NCBI GenBank assembly: GCA_014382585.1
Contig: JACNJL010000028.1
Span: 62,001 to 126,000 of the forward strand
Source: Limisphaerales bacterium
GTDB lineage: Bacteria; Verrucomicrobiota; Verrucomicrobiia; Limisphaerales; UBA1100
Length of the DNA stretch: 64,000 bases
Direction of reading: 5' to 3'
The position numbers and the translations under genes are program-made. Positions 19,601-27,479 of this stretch are shown one piece after another. Position 1 is the stretch's first letter, and every line of letters starts with the position of its first letter. The notes under the pieces were generated by a model. The model did no database searches. It had not been told where the DNA came from and was given only the letters and a program-made list of their open reading frames with translations.

Positions 19601-20008
19601 GGTCGCAAACCTTTTCTGGCCCGTGCGCCCCTTGCCGATAACGTACATCATCCGCCCACCCGCCAGCGGATCCGGGGAGACCCACGCTTCCAGCGTAATT
19701 GAATCGCCCTTTGTGAAATCCAACGCGCTTTTTTTACCCGGATCAATCACCCGCACAAAGCCACCATTCGCCGTCAATTGCAGTGCCCTGTTGTCTTTGG
19801 AGAAATCAGGATAAAAAATCGGGCGCGGCCCTGACGGATGTTGAGCCGACAGTGTTGCATTTAATTTTCCGACCAAAGATTTCACCGGCAAATCAACCGA
19901 CTCCCCGAAACGCCAATACGCCACTGGCTTGTCCGCCAGAATTTTTCCGGAGTAAGAATCCGCCACCGCAACGAGCGGAAGCAACGCGATGAAAAATACC
20001 CATTTCAT
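16697..20008 (-). CDS. LamG-DUF1549-DUF1553 cytochrome-like exported protein
   Basis: The 1103-residue protein begins with a Sec signal (MKWVFFIALLPLVAVA). A LamG/concanavalin A-like domain follows (about 20-225; VAYWRFGE, ITLEAWVSP, WHHIAVTY, GRLDEVAIY). After a middle region come DUF1549 (about 520-720) with one c-type haem motif CARCHDAPFHNF, and DUF1553 (about 790-1090; FAKVTVNRVWQRYLGWGLVE, SAEQLIDSLYAVAG). DUF1549/1553 proteins nearly always pair with DUF1501 proteins, as here. The LamG domain suggests binding to a glycan or cell surface; the reaction is unknown. The frame is open to 20269, but that stretch overlaps the DUF3500 gene, so the start is the ATG at 20008. Confidence 0.87.
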   Translation of the reverse strand: MKWVFFIALLPLVAVADSYSGKILADKPVAYWRFGESVDLPVKSLVGKLNATLSAQHPSGPRPIFYPDFSKDNRALQLTANGGFVRVIDPGKKSALDFTKGDSITLEAWVSPDPLAGGRMMYVIGKGRTGQKRFATNNQNYALRLVGVKGGTGLSFLFRDATNSGESSWHRWTSTDALSDRGDWHHIAVTYTFGKGDSIRGYLDGKPATGTWDMGGQTDRAPFVDDDELRIGASAPGPAGIPFVGRLDEVAIYRQALSPQRIASRFNSAGREFVLKREDVPIDQVAITIHENVGSDWNYAATDAQAMFGQSSFAIPFIPSKYNSKALIVQWSDSLLLRAASRVDVPKGKHRILLRSRTRSRLFVDGKNIAQLETGYGSTSAHGKVSTAPKDHGGHTRFLRPGMQEVVVGFESLGSQHFFLLEAFIGGKGKRPETGDLSVSISIDGAPFKLLSPTHDIALTDGNWIDYAEKTQEAIRVFNQAARATIGIEESEKWKKRHLSTLERVAQNQSVPVPDGTPGHPANNAIDHFINARLIAAGRRPAALTDDWAFLRRVSLDANGVVPSPKTIAQFQADQKPGRRARAIDRLLENNRAWADHWTGYWQDVLAENPNILKPKLNNTGPFRFWIHESLQDNKSMDRFVTELVMMEGSSFYGGPAGFGVATQNDVPMAAKAQVLGQAFLGMQMKCARCHDAPFHNFNQKDLFSIAAMLQRAPLEVPKTSSVPMIEGVRKPRVEVTLKPGTKVAAAWPFKSNKLTAPIHADSRAQLATFITEIQSDRFAKVTVNRVWQRYLGWGLVERAGDWEMAKPSHPALLEWLAHEFVRSGYDLQQLARLIMNSHVYQRQIDVGFASAGKPETRLFVGPARRRMSAEQLIDSLYAVAGKRMGVEMLTLDVNGRGAINVFLNLGHPRRAWEFTSLSNERDRPSLALPKAQSVVDILSTFGWRDARQDAVTKRDHEPNVLQPALMANGIVGRRITQLSDDSAFTELALQEFNTQELLEQIYLRILSRPPNPKERAMMHDHICQTFAFRVLEGAKKKESREQVLDVSWNNHLSSDSNRIKVELERLALEGDPPTKRLRAGWRKQIEDVIYALVNSPEFIFIP

Positions 20009-20078
20009 CCGCCAGCAGTGTCGGAGTTTATGACAATAATTCAAGACCAAACGCTCCGCCGGAAAATGGCGGGCGTAT

Positions 20079-21077
20079 TTAAGCCTTGTCGCGAATGTGG
20101 AGCCACGTGTGCACGTGCGGTTTTCCACGGAAATACCAAAGCATCGCCGGGCCTTCCACTTGCCAAACGTCCCACACTTCGTCCTTACCAATATTTTCAT
20201 TTTTGTAAAAGGCGATGTGCAGATTATCGAACCCGTTTTTCTCGATGAGCTTGATTGATTCCGCCGCATCCTTTTCGCGGAACGGCGCGAGCATGTCTTT
20301 CATCACCGAACGCATGAGGCCCTGTTGATCCTTGCTCATGTCGGCGGTGCGCAGGCCGGGAAGGCCTTCTTTTTTGCCGGTGAGCTTCACCGTGCTGGTG
20401 CCTTTTTCGCCACGCGATTTGCCGAGCAGCGCTGCCTTGCGCTGCTTGCCGTCCAGCGCTTGGAAAAGTTCATTCGGTCGTTTGGCTTGGAACCAGTAAG
20501 CGTTGCCTTTGTGGTCGGCTTTTTCATTGAAGCCATCAGCGGCGTGCCCATAAAAAATCGGGCCGCCGAATGCTGCGCCGTCGAGCGAGTCGCCATCGCA
20601 CCGCCGCGTGACGTGGCGACCGGTGAACACCAACTCAAACTTGCCTGTGCCCGGTTTTCCAAAAATCGCGATTGCGCTGTCATCAAAGCCGCCCGGCGAA
20701 TCTTCCACCACCTGATCATAAACCGCCTTGCGATATTCGTCGCTGTGAAGGCCGTTGAAGATTTGTTTCACAAGATCGATTTGGTCATCTTCCATATCGC
20801 CAACGGCGAGTTTCTTTTGGATGTGCCAGTTGTTCTCCACGCGATTACGTAGCGGATGCTCCCACGCAAAACAAACCGACTTGCGCTGTTTTTCGCTGAG
20901 CGTTTTGTAGAGTTGCGTGGTCAACGTCTCCGGCGCGGAAAGGTTTTCGGCCAATGCATGGGCCATCGGAGCCGTGGCTGCCAAGGCCATGCCAGCACCG
21001 GCGGCTTGCAGGAATTCGCGCCGTGAAGTTTCACAGCAATCGAGAGCGTCAATGTGAGGGGTGGTTTTCATAATCAT
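20079..21077 (-). CDS. DUF3500 protein, Tat-exported
   Basis: The 332-residue protein has a Tat signal (SRREFLQAAGAGMALAATAP) and matches the DUF3500 family of unknown function. The family tail is clear: EVWDVWQVEGPAMLWYFRG followed by PHVHTWLHI. Earlier segments FGKPGTGKFELVFTGRHVTRR and AFGGPIFYGH are also typical. It lies between the M28 peptidase gene (30-base gap) and the LamG-DUF1549 gene (70-base gap), all on one strand, so it is probably part of the same exported-protein operon. No catalytic residues can be assigned. Confidence 0.82.
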   Translation of the reverse strand: MIMKTTPHIDALDCCETSRREFLQAAGAGMALAATAPMAHALAENLSAPETLTTQLYKTLSEKQRKSVCFAWEHPLRNRVENNWHIQKKLAVGDMEDDQIDLVKQIFNGLHSDEYRKAVYDQVVEDSPGGFDDSAIAIFGKPGTGKFELVFTGRHVTRRCDGDSLDGAAFGGPIFYGHAADGFNEKADHKGNAYWFQAKRPNELFQALDGKQRKAALLGKSRGEKGTSTVKLTGKKEGLPGLRTADMSKDQQGLMRSVMKDMLAPFREKDAAESIKLIEKNGFDNLHIAFYKNENIGKDEVWDVWQVEGPAMLWYFRGKPHVHTWLHIRDKA

Positions 21078-21107
21078 TTGAATGAGTTTGTTTAGGGGAT
21101 GTGAGTA

Positions 21108-24038
21108 CTACTTGCGACGTGCGGGGATGATTTCCAATTCGACTTTTTTCTTGGCGCGGAGAACGGTGATTCTAGTTGCCTTGCCGACCTTGATTGCGCC
21201 GAGGACGGCGGTGTAGTCGTAGATGTTTTTAATCACTTTGCCATCGAATTTGATGACGATGTCACCCCCTTTGATCCCGGCTTTGGCAGCGGGACCTCCG
21301 GCGCCGACGTCGGTAATGAGCAGGCCCTCCACATCGGAGGAGTAGTCCGGAATCACGCCGGTGTAGGCGCTCATATTTCCGCGGGCGGGGGCGGCAGTGC
21401 GCTTCACTTTGATGTAGTCAGGGCGTTTCATATCACCGGCAAGATCAAGCAGCAGGCGACCGGTGAATTGCGCGATACGCTCCATGCCTTCGTAGTTGAG
21501 CGTAGCCGGATCGTCGGTGGGCTTGTGATAATCTTTATGTAGGCCAGTGAAGATGGCGAGGGAGGGAACGCCTTTGGGATCGATGGAACCATTGTCGGTA
21601 TTCTGAGGTGGAGCATTTTCCAGCTTGAGGCCGAAGCCGGCGGCAACGTTCCGTTTCTCAATGAGTTTTTTCCAAACACTGGAGGTGCCTAATCCTTGGA
21701 CGATGAGTTTGTTGTTATTCAGGCGGCCCACCATATCAAGATTGACGTAAGCGGCAACCTGCTTGAACGGGATGATGGGATTTTTTGCATATTGAGCGGA
21801 GCCGATAAGGCCAAGCTCTTCGCCGGTCCACCAACAAAAGAGAATGCCGCGCTTGAATTTTTCCGGATGTTTTTTGCGTTCCTCAGCAAGCCACGCGGCC
21901 AATTCAAGAAGCGTGACTGTGCCGGAACCGTTGTCATCTGCGCCATTATGAATGCGGCCGGGGTTGCCGCCTTTGGGGTTGATGGAGCCGTCGTTGTAGC
22001 CGAGATGATCGTAATGCGCGCCGATCATTACATATTCTGGATTCTTGGTTTCCACGCCGGGCGGCAGGATGGCAATGATGTTTTTGTCGTGTCTTTGAAC
22101 TTGTTTGAGGGCACTGGTGACGCGGATTTTTACACCGGGCAAATTAAACCCAAACGGGGCATGCGGGTTTTCCTTATCGAGGGCAGTTTGGATTTTTTTG
22201 AGACTCCCCTTCCCCGAGGGTGCGAGGAGTGCATCGGCGAGTTTGTGGCTGCCGGAAATGGCAACTACACCGCTACTGGCGGAGCGACGGATGTAGTTTA
22301 CTGGGATCAGTTTGCCGGCGTTGTCAGAATTAGGGCCGGCAACAATGATCACGCCTTTCGCACCGTGCTTCCGCGCGAGAGTCGCTTTGAGCTGGAGCGC
22401 GGCACTGCTCATCAGTTTCCTCCGGCGTTCAGGCTTTACGTCTTCCGGCACATAACGAAGCACCAGCACCACCTTGTTGGTGCAATTGAGCCCAGCGTAG
22501 GAATCGTAACCAATCCCCGGTTTGCCCGCGACGCCAAGCCCGTAACCGGCGAAAACAACTTCCGAGTCGACGGTGTTGTTCACAGAAAAAGCCATCGGAT
22601 TAAAATCTTTGCCGAGCTCAAACCTTGTCTCTTTGCCGTCCTTGCCTGTGATGACGAGTTCATTTTTACCTTTAATAATATCGACGCCGTATTTGAATGA
22701 CATCGGATGCGTGTAAGTGCCCTTTGCATCGGCGGACTTAAGACCAAGTGTTTTGAGCCGACCGATAATGTACTCGCGTGCTTTGCGAATTCCCTCGGAA
22801 CTGGTATCGCGGCCTTCAAATGCATCGGAGGCAATAATTTCAATTTGCTTTTTAAGGTCTCCCTCTGAAATGTCCGCCCCCAATTCGGCGGCCTTTTCTC
22901 CAGCACAATTTTGATCAATGCCGCATCCCTCCACTTCAGGTGCTACAGTGCGCTTGGGCGCCTTCCCCAACGCGGCGAGCGCGGCAGAGTGGTCCCAACG
23001 GGCGATGAAGAGTTGCGACATTTTGTCCGCCGTGCGGTTGGAGGTCCACATCAACTGCTTGCCGTCAGGGGAAAATACCGGCAACCCATCAAAGCCATCG
23101 GTATGGGTCACACGCACCGGTTTGCGGGTTCCAGCAGCATCCACCATATACACTTCAAAATTAGAAAAACCGAGTTTGTTGGATGCGAAAACCACGTACT
23201 CGCCGCTCGGATGAAAATACGGCGCCCATGACATGGCTTTGAAATCGGTGAGCCGCTGAATATCCGAGCCGTCAGTATTCATGGTGAAGACGTCAGCGGT
23301 ATCGCCCTTTTTGGTGAAGTGTCGCCAAATAATGCGTTTGCCGTCCGGCGAAAAAAACGGTCCGCCATCGTAACCCTTCATAAATGTGAGACGTTTTTGG
23401 CCGGAGCCATCAGCGTTCATAATATAAATCTCCCCAAAATAAGAGACATCCACTTTGAGACGTGCCTGCTCTTTCGCTGAAAGTTTAACGTCGCCATAGG
23501 CGTCACGGATTGAACAGAACACAATCTGTTTTCCGTCCGGCGAATAGGCTCCCTCCGCATCATAACCCAGAGCGGTGGTGAGGCGTTTCGGGGCAGTGCC
23601 ATCGCGCTTGAAAGAAAAAATGTCCATCTGCTCATCGTAATCCCACGAGTACCGGCGCGTCTTGCCGGAGGCGCGAAAGTCCAATTCCGATTTTTGCTTG
23701 GCCTTCGCCTCAGGATCCACATGAGAACTGGCAAAGAGAACCTCATCACAATTCGGGCGAAAAAACGCGCAGGTGGTTTTACCATGACCGGGCGACACGC
23801 GGACCACATCGCCGCTTTGCATATCCATCGTATAAATCTGGTAAAACGGATTATGTTTTTCGCGTTCGCTTTGGAAAATGATGTGCCGACCATCGGGCGA
23901 GAAATAGCCTTCACCACTTCGCCGACCTTCAAGAGTGAGCTGGCGCACGCGAGAAAGGAAATGCGCCTCGCCATTGACAACATCTGCGGCCGGAAGATTG
24001 CCACCCAGAAGGGCTAGAATCAGAATTGTTTTTTTCAT
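21108..24038 (-). CDS. Exported TolB-propeller / M28 peptidase / PDZ protein
   Basis: This 976-residue protein has a short Sec signal (MKKTILILALLGGNLPAA). An N-terminal beta-propeller has at least five PD40-type repeats (variants of SPDGRHIIFQSER between residues about 35 and 330). A peptidase-associated region comes next (about 450-640), then an M28 zinc aminopeptidase domain (about 650-850) with candidate metal ligands in GAHYDHLG, NGADDNGSG, WTGEELG, VNLDMVG and DYHKPTDD. A PDZ domain closes the protein (about 880-970; DVGAGGPAAKAGIKGGDIV). It probably degrades peptides in the periplasm or outside the cell. The open frame reaches 24182 but would run into the next gene, so the ATG at 24038 is preferred. 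Confidence 0.87.
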   Translation of the reverse strand: MKKTILILALLGGNLPAADVVNGEAHFLSRVRQLTLEGRRSGEGYFSPDGRHIIFQSEREKHNPFYQIYTMDMQSGDVVRVSPGHGKTTCAFFRPNCDEVLFASSHVDPEAKAKQKSELDFRASGKTRRYSWDYDEQMDIFSFKRDGTAPKRLTTALGYDAEGAYSPDGKQIVFCSIRDAYGDVKLSAKEQARLKVDVSYFGEIYIMNADGSGQKRLTFMKGYDGGPFFSPDGKRIIWRHFTKKGDTADVFTMNTDGSDIQRLTDFKAMSWAPYFHPSGEYVVFASNKLGFSNFEVYMVDAAGTRKPVRVTHTDGFDGLPVFSPDGKQLMWTSNRTADKMSQLFIARWDHSAALAALGKAPKRTVAPEVEGCGIDQNCAGEKAAELGADISEGDLKKQIEIIASDAFEGRDTSSEGIRKAREYIIGRLKTLGLKSADAKGTYTHPMSFKYGVDIIKGKNELVITGKDGKETRFELGKDFNPMAFSVNNTVDSEVVFAGYGLGVAGKPGIGYDSYAGLNCTNKVVLVLRYVPEDVKPERRRKLMSSAALQLKATLARKHGAKGVIIVAGPNSDNAGKLIPVNYIRRSASSGVVAISGSHKLADALLAPSGKGSLKKIQTALDKENPHAPFGFNLPGVKIRVTSALKQVQRHDKNIIAILPPGVETKNPEYVMIGAHYDHLGYNDGSINPKGGNPGRIHNGADDNGSGTVTLLELAAWLAEERKKHPEKFKRGILFCWWTGEELGLIGSAQYAKNPIIPFKQVAAYVNLDMVGRLNNNKLIVQGLGTSSVWKKLIEKRNVAAGFGLKLENAPPQNTDNGSIDPKGVPSLAIFTGLHKDYHKPTDDPATLNYEGMERIAQFTGRLLLDLAGDMKRPDYIKVKRTAAPARGNMSAYTGVIPDYSSDVEGLLITDVGAGGPAAKAGIKGGDIVIKFDGKVIKNIYDYTAVLGAIKVGKATRITVLRAKKKVELEIIPARRK

Positions 24039-24093
24039 AGTAAGAACACAAATGGACACGTTCACCCGGAATTTATTCAGGATTCTCCGCAGA

Positions 24094-24543
24094 TTATTTT
24101 TTTTCAATTCGGCTAATTTTGCCAAACAAATGGCCGCCCACTTTGCCGTGTTTCCACGTGCCGGCGTATTTGTCACCATCAATCACCACGTGCGCACTGA
24201 AGGTGCCGAGGCCGGGAATGGACAGATTATCCATCGAAATCACCGGCGTATCGCCCGCCCACTTGATGGGCAAGGGCATTGGCAGCGTGATATCCGTTTT
24301 GCCATATTTCACCCGCGCACGGAACAGGAACAAATCACCCTTGCCGATTTTTTTTACATTGAGGATCGTGTACTCCTCTTTTGCCGGCGCGCCTTCCCGT
24401 CCGTCGATGGTAAACGAACCTGTAAATTTTGTACCACTGAGTTGTTTCTCCAATGCGGCGAACTTCTCCTTTTTCGGCACGTCATCGGCCCAACTCGATC
24501 CCGCGCCAATCATCAGCGCCAACATTGCTGTAAATGCTTTCAT
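24094..24543 (-). CDS. Small exported protein of unknown function
   Basis: The 149-residue product has a clear Sec signal peptide (MKAFTAMLALMIGAGSSWA) and a mature part predicted to be mainly beta strands (TGSFTIDGREGAPAKEEYTI, YAGTWKHGKVGGHLFGKI). The last segment resembles the strand pattern of small lipocalin-like or DUF-type periplasmic proteins, but I cannot name a family. It is first in the minus-strand run that continues with the M28 peptidase, 55 bases downstream, and is divergent from the PQQ-propeller gene. Its role is unknown. Confidence 0.7.
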   Translation of the reverse strand: MKAFTAMLALMIGAGSSWADDVPKKEKFAALEKQLSGTKFTGSFTIDGREGAPAKEEYTILNVKKIGKGDLFLFRARVKYGKTDITLPMPLPIKWAGDTPVISMDNLSIPGLGTFSAHVVIDGDKYAGTWKHGKVGGHLFGKISRIEKK

Positions 24544-24628
24544 CCGCCCATCATCGGCACTCCACGCCCAGGCGCAAGCGCAATCATTGCCACTTGGCAG
24601 GAATGTCGCCTACCGCTAGAGTTTGGCC

Positions 24629-25840
24629 ATGCAAATTCGAACTTTGATTCTTCTTGGCTGCATCCTGTTTTCAACCCTTTTGCCCGCTGAAAACTGGCCC
24701 CGTTTTCGAGGTCACAACGGAAACGGAATCTCCGCGGATGCAATTCCGGTTCAATGGAAGGATTCGAATGTGCAATGGAAGACCCCTCTACCCGGCACGG
24801 GCCATGGTTCTCCAGTGGTTTGGGGTAAAAAGATCTTCCTGTTGTGTGCCGATCAAAATACTGCTGCCCGCACCGTGGTTTGTGTGAACGCTGAAGACGG
24901 CGTGATCCTCTGGAACCACGCGCACGCCGCCGGCAAACACAAACACCACAAACAAAACAGCTTCGCCTCCAGCACGCCAACAGTCGATGGAGAACGGGTC
25001 TACTTCAGCTGGGGCACCCCTGAACAGCTTACGATCGCAACCTACACATTGGCAGGTAAACTGGCTTGGGAAACCCATCTTGGCCCGGTGAAAGGCGGAC
25101 ATGGGTTTGGCGCATCACCCATTCTCCACGAAGGTCTTGTTATTTTGAATAATGATCAAGACGGCGAGAGTTCGCTTATCGCGCTCGATGCCCGCACCGG
25201 TAAAGTAAAATGGAACACACCCCGCCAAAGCAAACGACTGACCTACTCCACGCCGGTCCTATTCCGTGACCAACTCATTTTCACCAACTGGACACACGGC
25301 ATTACCGGCATCGACCCCGCCAATGGAAAGGTGTTGTGGGAAAACCGGGTGTTCCCCGCTGCCTCAAATGAACGCGCCATTGGCTCACCCATCGTCGCTG
25401 GCAATTTAGTGATCGGTTCATGCGGTTTTGTTACCAAACTCAAACACGTCGTCGCCCTGCGGCCCAAAGGCAAATTGATGGAAGAAGTGTGGCGCATTGA
25501 AAAAAGCGTGCCGCATATTCCCACCCCACTGGTTTTGGGCGAAAATATTTTTCTTTGGAACGACCTCGGCGTGGTAACTTGCGCGGAAGTCGCCACCGGT
25601 AAAATCCGCTGGAGCGAGCGCGCCATTCGCAGTGGGAAATTTTTTGGAAGCCCCGTGGCTGCCGATGGAAAAATTTACTGCGCCGAGGCCAGCGGAACCA
25701 TCGTCGTTCTTCGCGGGGACGGCGAGTTTGAGCCATTAGCCCAAAATGACCTCGGTGAAACCTGCCACTCCACCCCTGCCATCGCCAATGGAGCGATGTA
25801 TGTTCGAACTTACCAAACCCTCTTCTCGATCAGTAAATGA
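24629..25840 (+). CDS. Exported PQQ-binding-like beta-propeller protein
   Basis: The 403-residue protein has a Sec signal (MQIRTLILLGCILFSTLLPA) and an eight-bladed quinoprotein-like propeller. The repeats show the tryptophan-docking pattern, for example ARTVVCVNAEDGVILWNH, IALDARTGKVKWNT, GIDPANGKVLWEN and ATGKIRWSE. The opening NWPRFRGHNGNGIS is typical of the PQQ-propeller proteins that are abundant in Planctomycetes and Verrucomicrobia. No dehydrogenase active-site residues are recognised, so it may be a scaffold like BamB rather than an enzyme. A TTG lies two codons upstream; the ATG at 24629 is preferred. Its stop overlaps the next start (ATGA). Confidence 0.85.
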   Translation: MQIRTLILLGCILFSTLLPAENWPRFRGHNGNGISADAIPVQWKDSNVQWKTPLPGTGHGSPVVWGKKIFLLCADQNTAARTVVCVNAEDGVILWNHAHAAGKHKHHKQNSFASSTPTVDGERVYFSWGTPEQLTIATYTLAGKLAWETHLGPVKGGHGFGASPILHEGLVILNNDQDGESSLIALDARTGKVKWNTPRQSKRLTYSTPVLFRDQLIFTNWTHGITGIDPANGKVLWENRVFPAASNERAIGSPIVAGNLVIGSCGFVTKLKHVVALRPKGKLMEEVWRIEKSVPHIPTPLVLGENIFLWNDLGVVTCAEVATGKIRWSERAIRSGKFFGSPVAADGKIYCAEASGTIVVLRGDGEFEPLAQNDLGETCHSTPAIANGAMYVRTYQTLFSISK

Positions 25841-26739
25841 CCATGCAAACTCGCCGTAATTTTCTGCAAACCGCTCCGGCCCTCGCTGCACTCCCGGTCA
25901 TCGCGGAAGACAAAAAACTCCCCAAAGATGAGGGCCTCACTTTGGGCTTTAGTTTGTACGGGATGAAAACGCTAAAGACCGGCGATGCGCTTATGCGACT
26001 GAATGCGATTGGATACGATTCAGTGGAGTTTTGCCTCCACTCCGGCTGGGATACCGCGCCGGACAAACTGACCGCGCAGCGACGGCGCGCATTACGCGCG
26101 TTACTTGGGCACTTCGAGCTGACGCTCACAGCATTGATGGTGAACTGCAGCCTCGCGGGAAACCAAAAACCGCACCACGAAACACTCAAACAAGCCGCGC
26201 AAGTAGCACACGACCTCGCGCCCGATTCACCGCCACTGATCGAAACGGTGATGGGCAACGGCAAATGGGATGCCGTGAAAAATCAGTTTCGCGATCACCT
26301 CGGCGGCTGGGCGGAAGTTGCCAAAAAAACGAAGACGCTTCTCTGCATAAAACCCCACCGTTTCGGCGCGTGCAATTTACCCGAGCACGCCGTGTGGCTG
26401 TCCGAACAAATCAAAAGCCCATGGGTGAAACTCGCCTATGATTACAGCCACTTCGCCCATCGTGATTTGTCCCTGGAAAAGACCATCCAACTTATGATGC
26501 CGCACACGCGCTTTATCCACGTGAAAGACACCGTGCTCAAAGAGGGCAAGCCACGCTTTGTGCTCCCCGGCGAAAGCGGCCAGATCGATTACCGCAAACT
26601 CCTCCGCCTCGCCCACAAGGCCGGTTACCGCGGCGACATCAATGTCGAAGTCAGTGGTCAAGTTTGGAGCCAACCCGACTACAACCCCATCGCCGCCGCC
26701 CTAAAAAGCTACCGCCACCTGGCCCCGGCGTTTGAATAG
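25837..26739 (+). CDS. Sugar phosphate isomerase/epimerase-like TIM-barrel protein, Tat-exported
   Basis: The 300-residue product starts with a Tat-like signal (TRRNFLQTAPALAALPVIA). It continues as a xylose isomerase-like TIM barrel (AP endonuclease 2 family, about 35-290). Characteristic strands are LGFSLYGMKTL, YDSVEFCLH, LLCIKPHRFG, VKLAYDYSHFAH, TRFIHVKDTV and GDINVEVSGQ. Metal-binding Glu, Asp and His candidates are therefore present. Enzymes of this family act on keto- or inositol-type sugars; the substrate is unknown. Its start codon overlaps the stop of the propeller gene by 4 bases, so the two are translationally coupled. A strong bidirectional terminator follows directly. Confidence 0.85.
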   Translation: MTMQTRRNFLQTAPALAALPVIAEDKKLPKDEGLTLGFSLYGMKTLKTGDALMRLNAIGYDSVEFCLHSGWDTAPDKLTAQRRRALRALLGHFELTLTALMVNCSLAGNQKPHHETLKQAAQVAHDLAPDSPPLIETVMGNGKWDAVKNQFRDHLGGWAEVAKKTKTLLCIKPHRFGACNLPEHAVWLSEQIKSPWVKLAYDYSHFAHRDLSLEKTIQLMMPHTRFIHVKDTVLKEGKPRFVLPGESGQIDYRKLLRLAHKAGYRGDINVEVSGQVWSQPDYNPIAAALKSYRHLAPAFE

Positions 26740-26740
26740 A

Positions 26741-26769
26741 AAAACCCCCGCCAAAATGACGGGGGTTTT
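26741..26769. terminator. Bidirectional rho-independent terminator
   Basis: A perfect 10-bp stem (26741-26750 with 26760-26769), four A at one end and four T at the other, encloses a 9-base loop. It starts two bases after the stop of the isomerase-like gene and also lies 3' of the minus-strand tRNA, so it can serve both. Confidence 0.88.
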
Positions 26770-26776
26770 GAATTTA

Positions 26777-26852
26777 TGGTGGAGCCGAACAGAATCGAAC
26801 TGATGACCCCCACAATGCCATTGTGGTGCTCTACCAACTGAGCTACGACCCC
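26777..26852 (-). tRNA. tRNA-Ala (anticodon GGC)
   Basis: On the minus strand a 76-base cloverleaf begins GGGGTCG and ends CGGCTCC-ACCA. The acceptor stem pairs fully and includes the G3:U70 wobble that marks alanine tRNAs. The D-loop region reads AGCTCAGTTGGTAGAGC, the anticodon stem CCACA/TGTGG encloses ATGGCAT (anticodon GGC), and the T arm has GTTCGATTC. The CCA tail is encoded. Confidence 0.95.
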
Positions 26853-26896
26853 ACGGAGGCGCGGAGTATGCGGATGCTTTAGGTGGGCGTCAAGCC

Positions 26897-27424
26897 CTAC
26901 ATCCCAAGCGTCTCACGACCCGCATCGCTGATCATGCCTTGGTTCCACGGCGGATCCCAAACAATTTCCACATCAGCGGAAGCCACGCCCTCGAGCGTAA
27001 GAATTTTGCTTTGAGCATCCGCCGCGATCGTGGGGCCCATGCCGCAACCTTGAGCGGTGAGCGTCATCTTCACGGATACTTCCGTGCCTTCGCTGCCTTC
27101 CCCCAAAGCGGTATCATAAACAAGACCGAGGTCGACGATGTTCACAGGGATCTCCGGATCGTAACATTGCTTCAACATCGCGAGCACGCTTTCGACAGTC
27201 ACCGGCCCATCAGCTGCATCAGCGCCAGCCGCCGCGGCCACGTCGAGCCCAAGCGCATCAGCATCCTGCGCGCCAACCCGAAATAGCCCCACCCCTGCTC
27301 GCACGGTGTATGTGCCGCCAAGAGTTTGAATGATGTCCACCCCCGTCCCTTTGCCGAGCGTAATGGTGTCACCGCCGGGTATTTGTACTGCATCACAGTC
27401 ACGTTTAAGCTCAACCGATTCCAT
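26897..27424 (-). CDS. sufT: SufT-type Fe-S assembly protein (MIP18/DUF59 domain)
   Basis: The 175-residue protein has an N-terminal beta-rich segment (MESVELKRDCDAVQIPGGD, about 1-60) and a C-terminal DUF59/MIP18 domain (about 75-170). The domain shows DPEIPVNIVDLGLVYD, MTLTAQGCGMGPTI with its conserved cysteine, and VWDPPWNQGMIS. Proteins of this build are annotated SufT and help mature Fe-S proteins. No other suf gene is nearby, so it is an orphan copy here. The frame is open to 27490, which would overlap the divergent ABC gene; the ATG at 27424 fits the family start. Confidence 0.88.
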   Translation of the reverse strand: MESVELKRDCDAVQIPGGDTITLGKGTGVDIIQTLGGTYTVRAGVGLFRVGAQDADALGLDVAAAAGADAADGPVTVESVLAMLKQCYDPEIPVNIVDLGLVYDTALGEGSEGTEVSVKMTLTAQGCGMGPTIAADAQSKILTLEGVASADVEIVWDPPWNQGMISDAGRETLGM

Positions 27425-27479
27425 ACGCGGAAAGTAACATATGCTTTCCGGCGCGACAAGATTGCAGTAATCTCGGTGG

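Noticed and set aside
20009-20269. An N-terminal extension of 87 residues on the LamG-DUF1549 protein
   Set aside because: It runs through the end of the DUF3500 gene, while a clear signal peptide begins at the ATG at 20008.
24588-24616. A GG-N10-GC arrangement (TTGGCAGGAATGTCGCC) and small palindrome tgccacttggca before the PQQ-propeller gene, considered as a sigma-54 promoter
   Set aside because: Outside the GG and GC pairs it departs from the -24/-12 consensus at several positions, and no nitrogen or sigma-54-type function is associated with the gene; chance is more likely.
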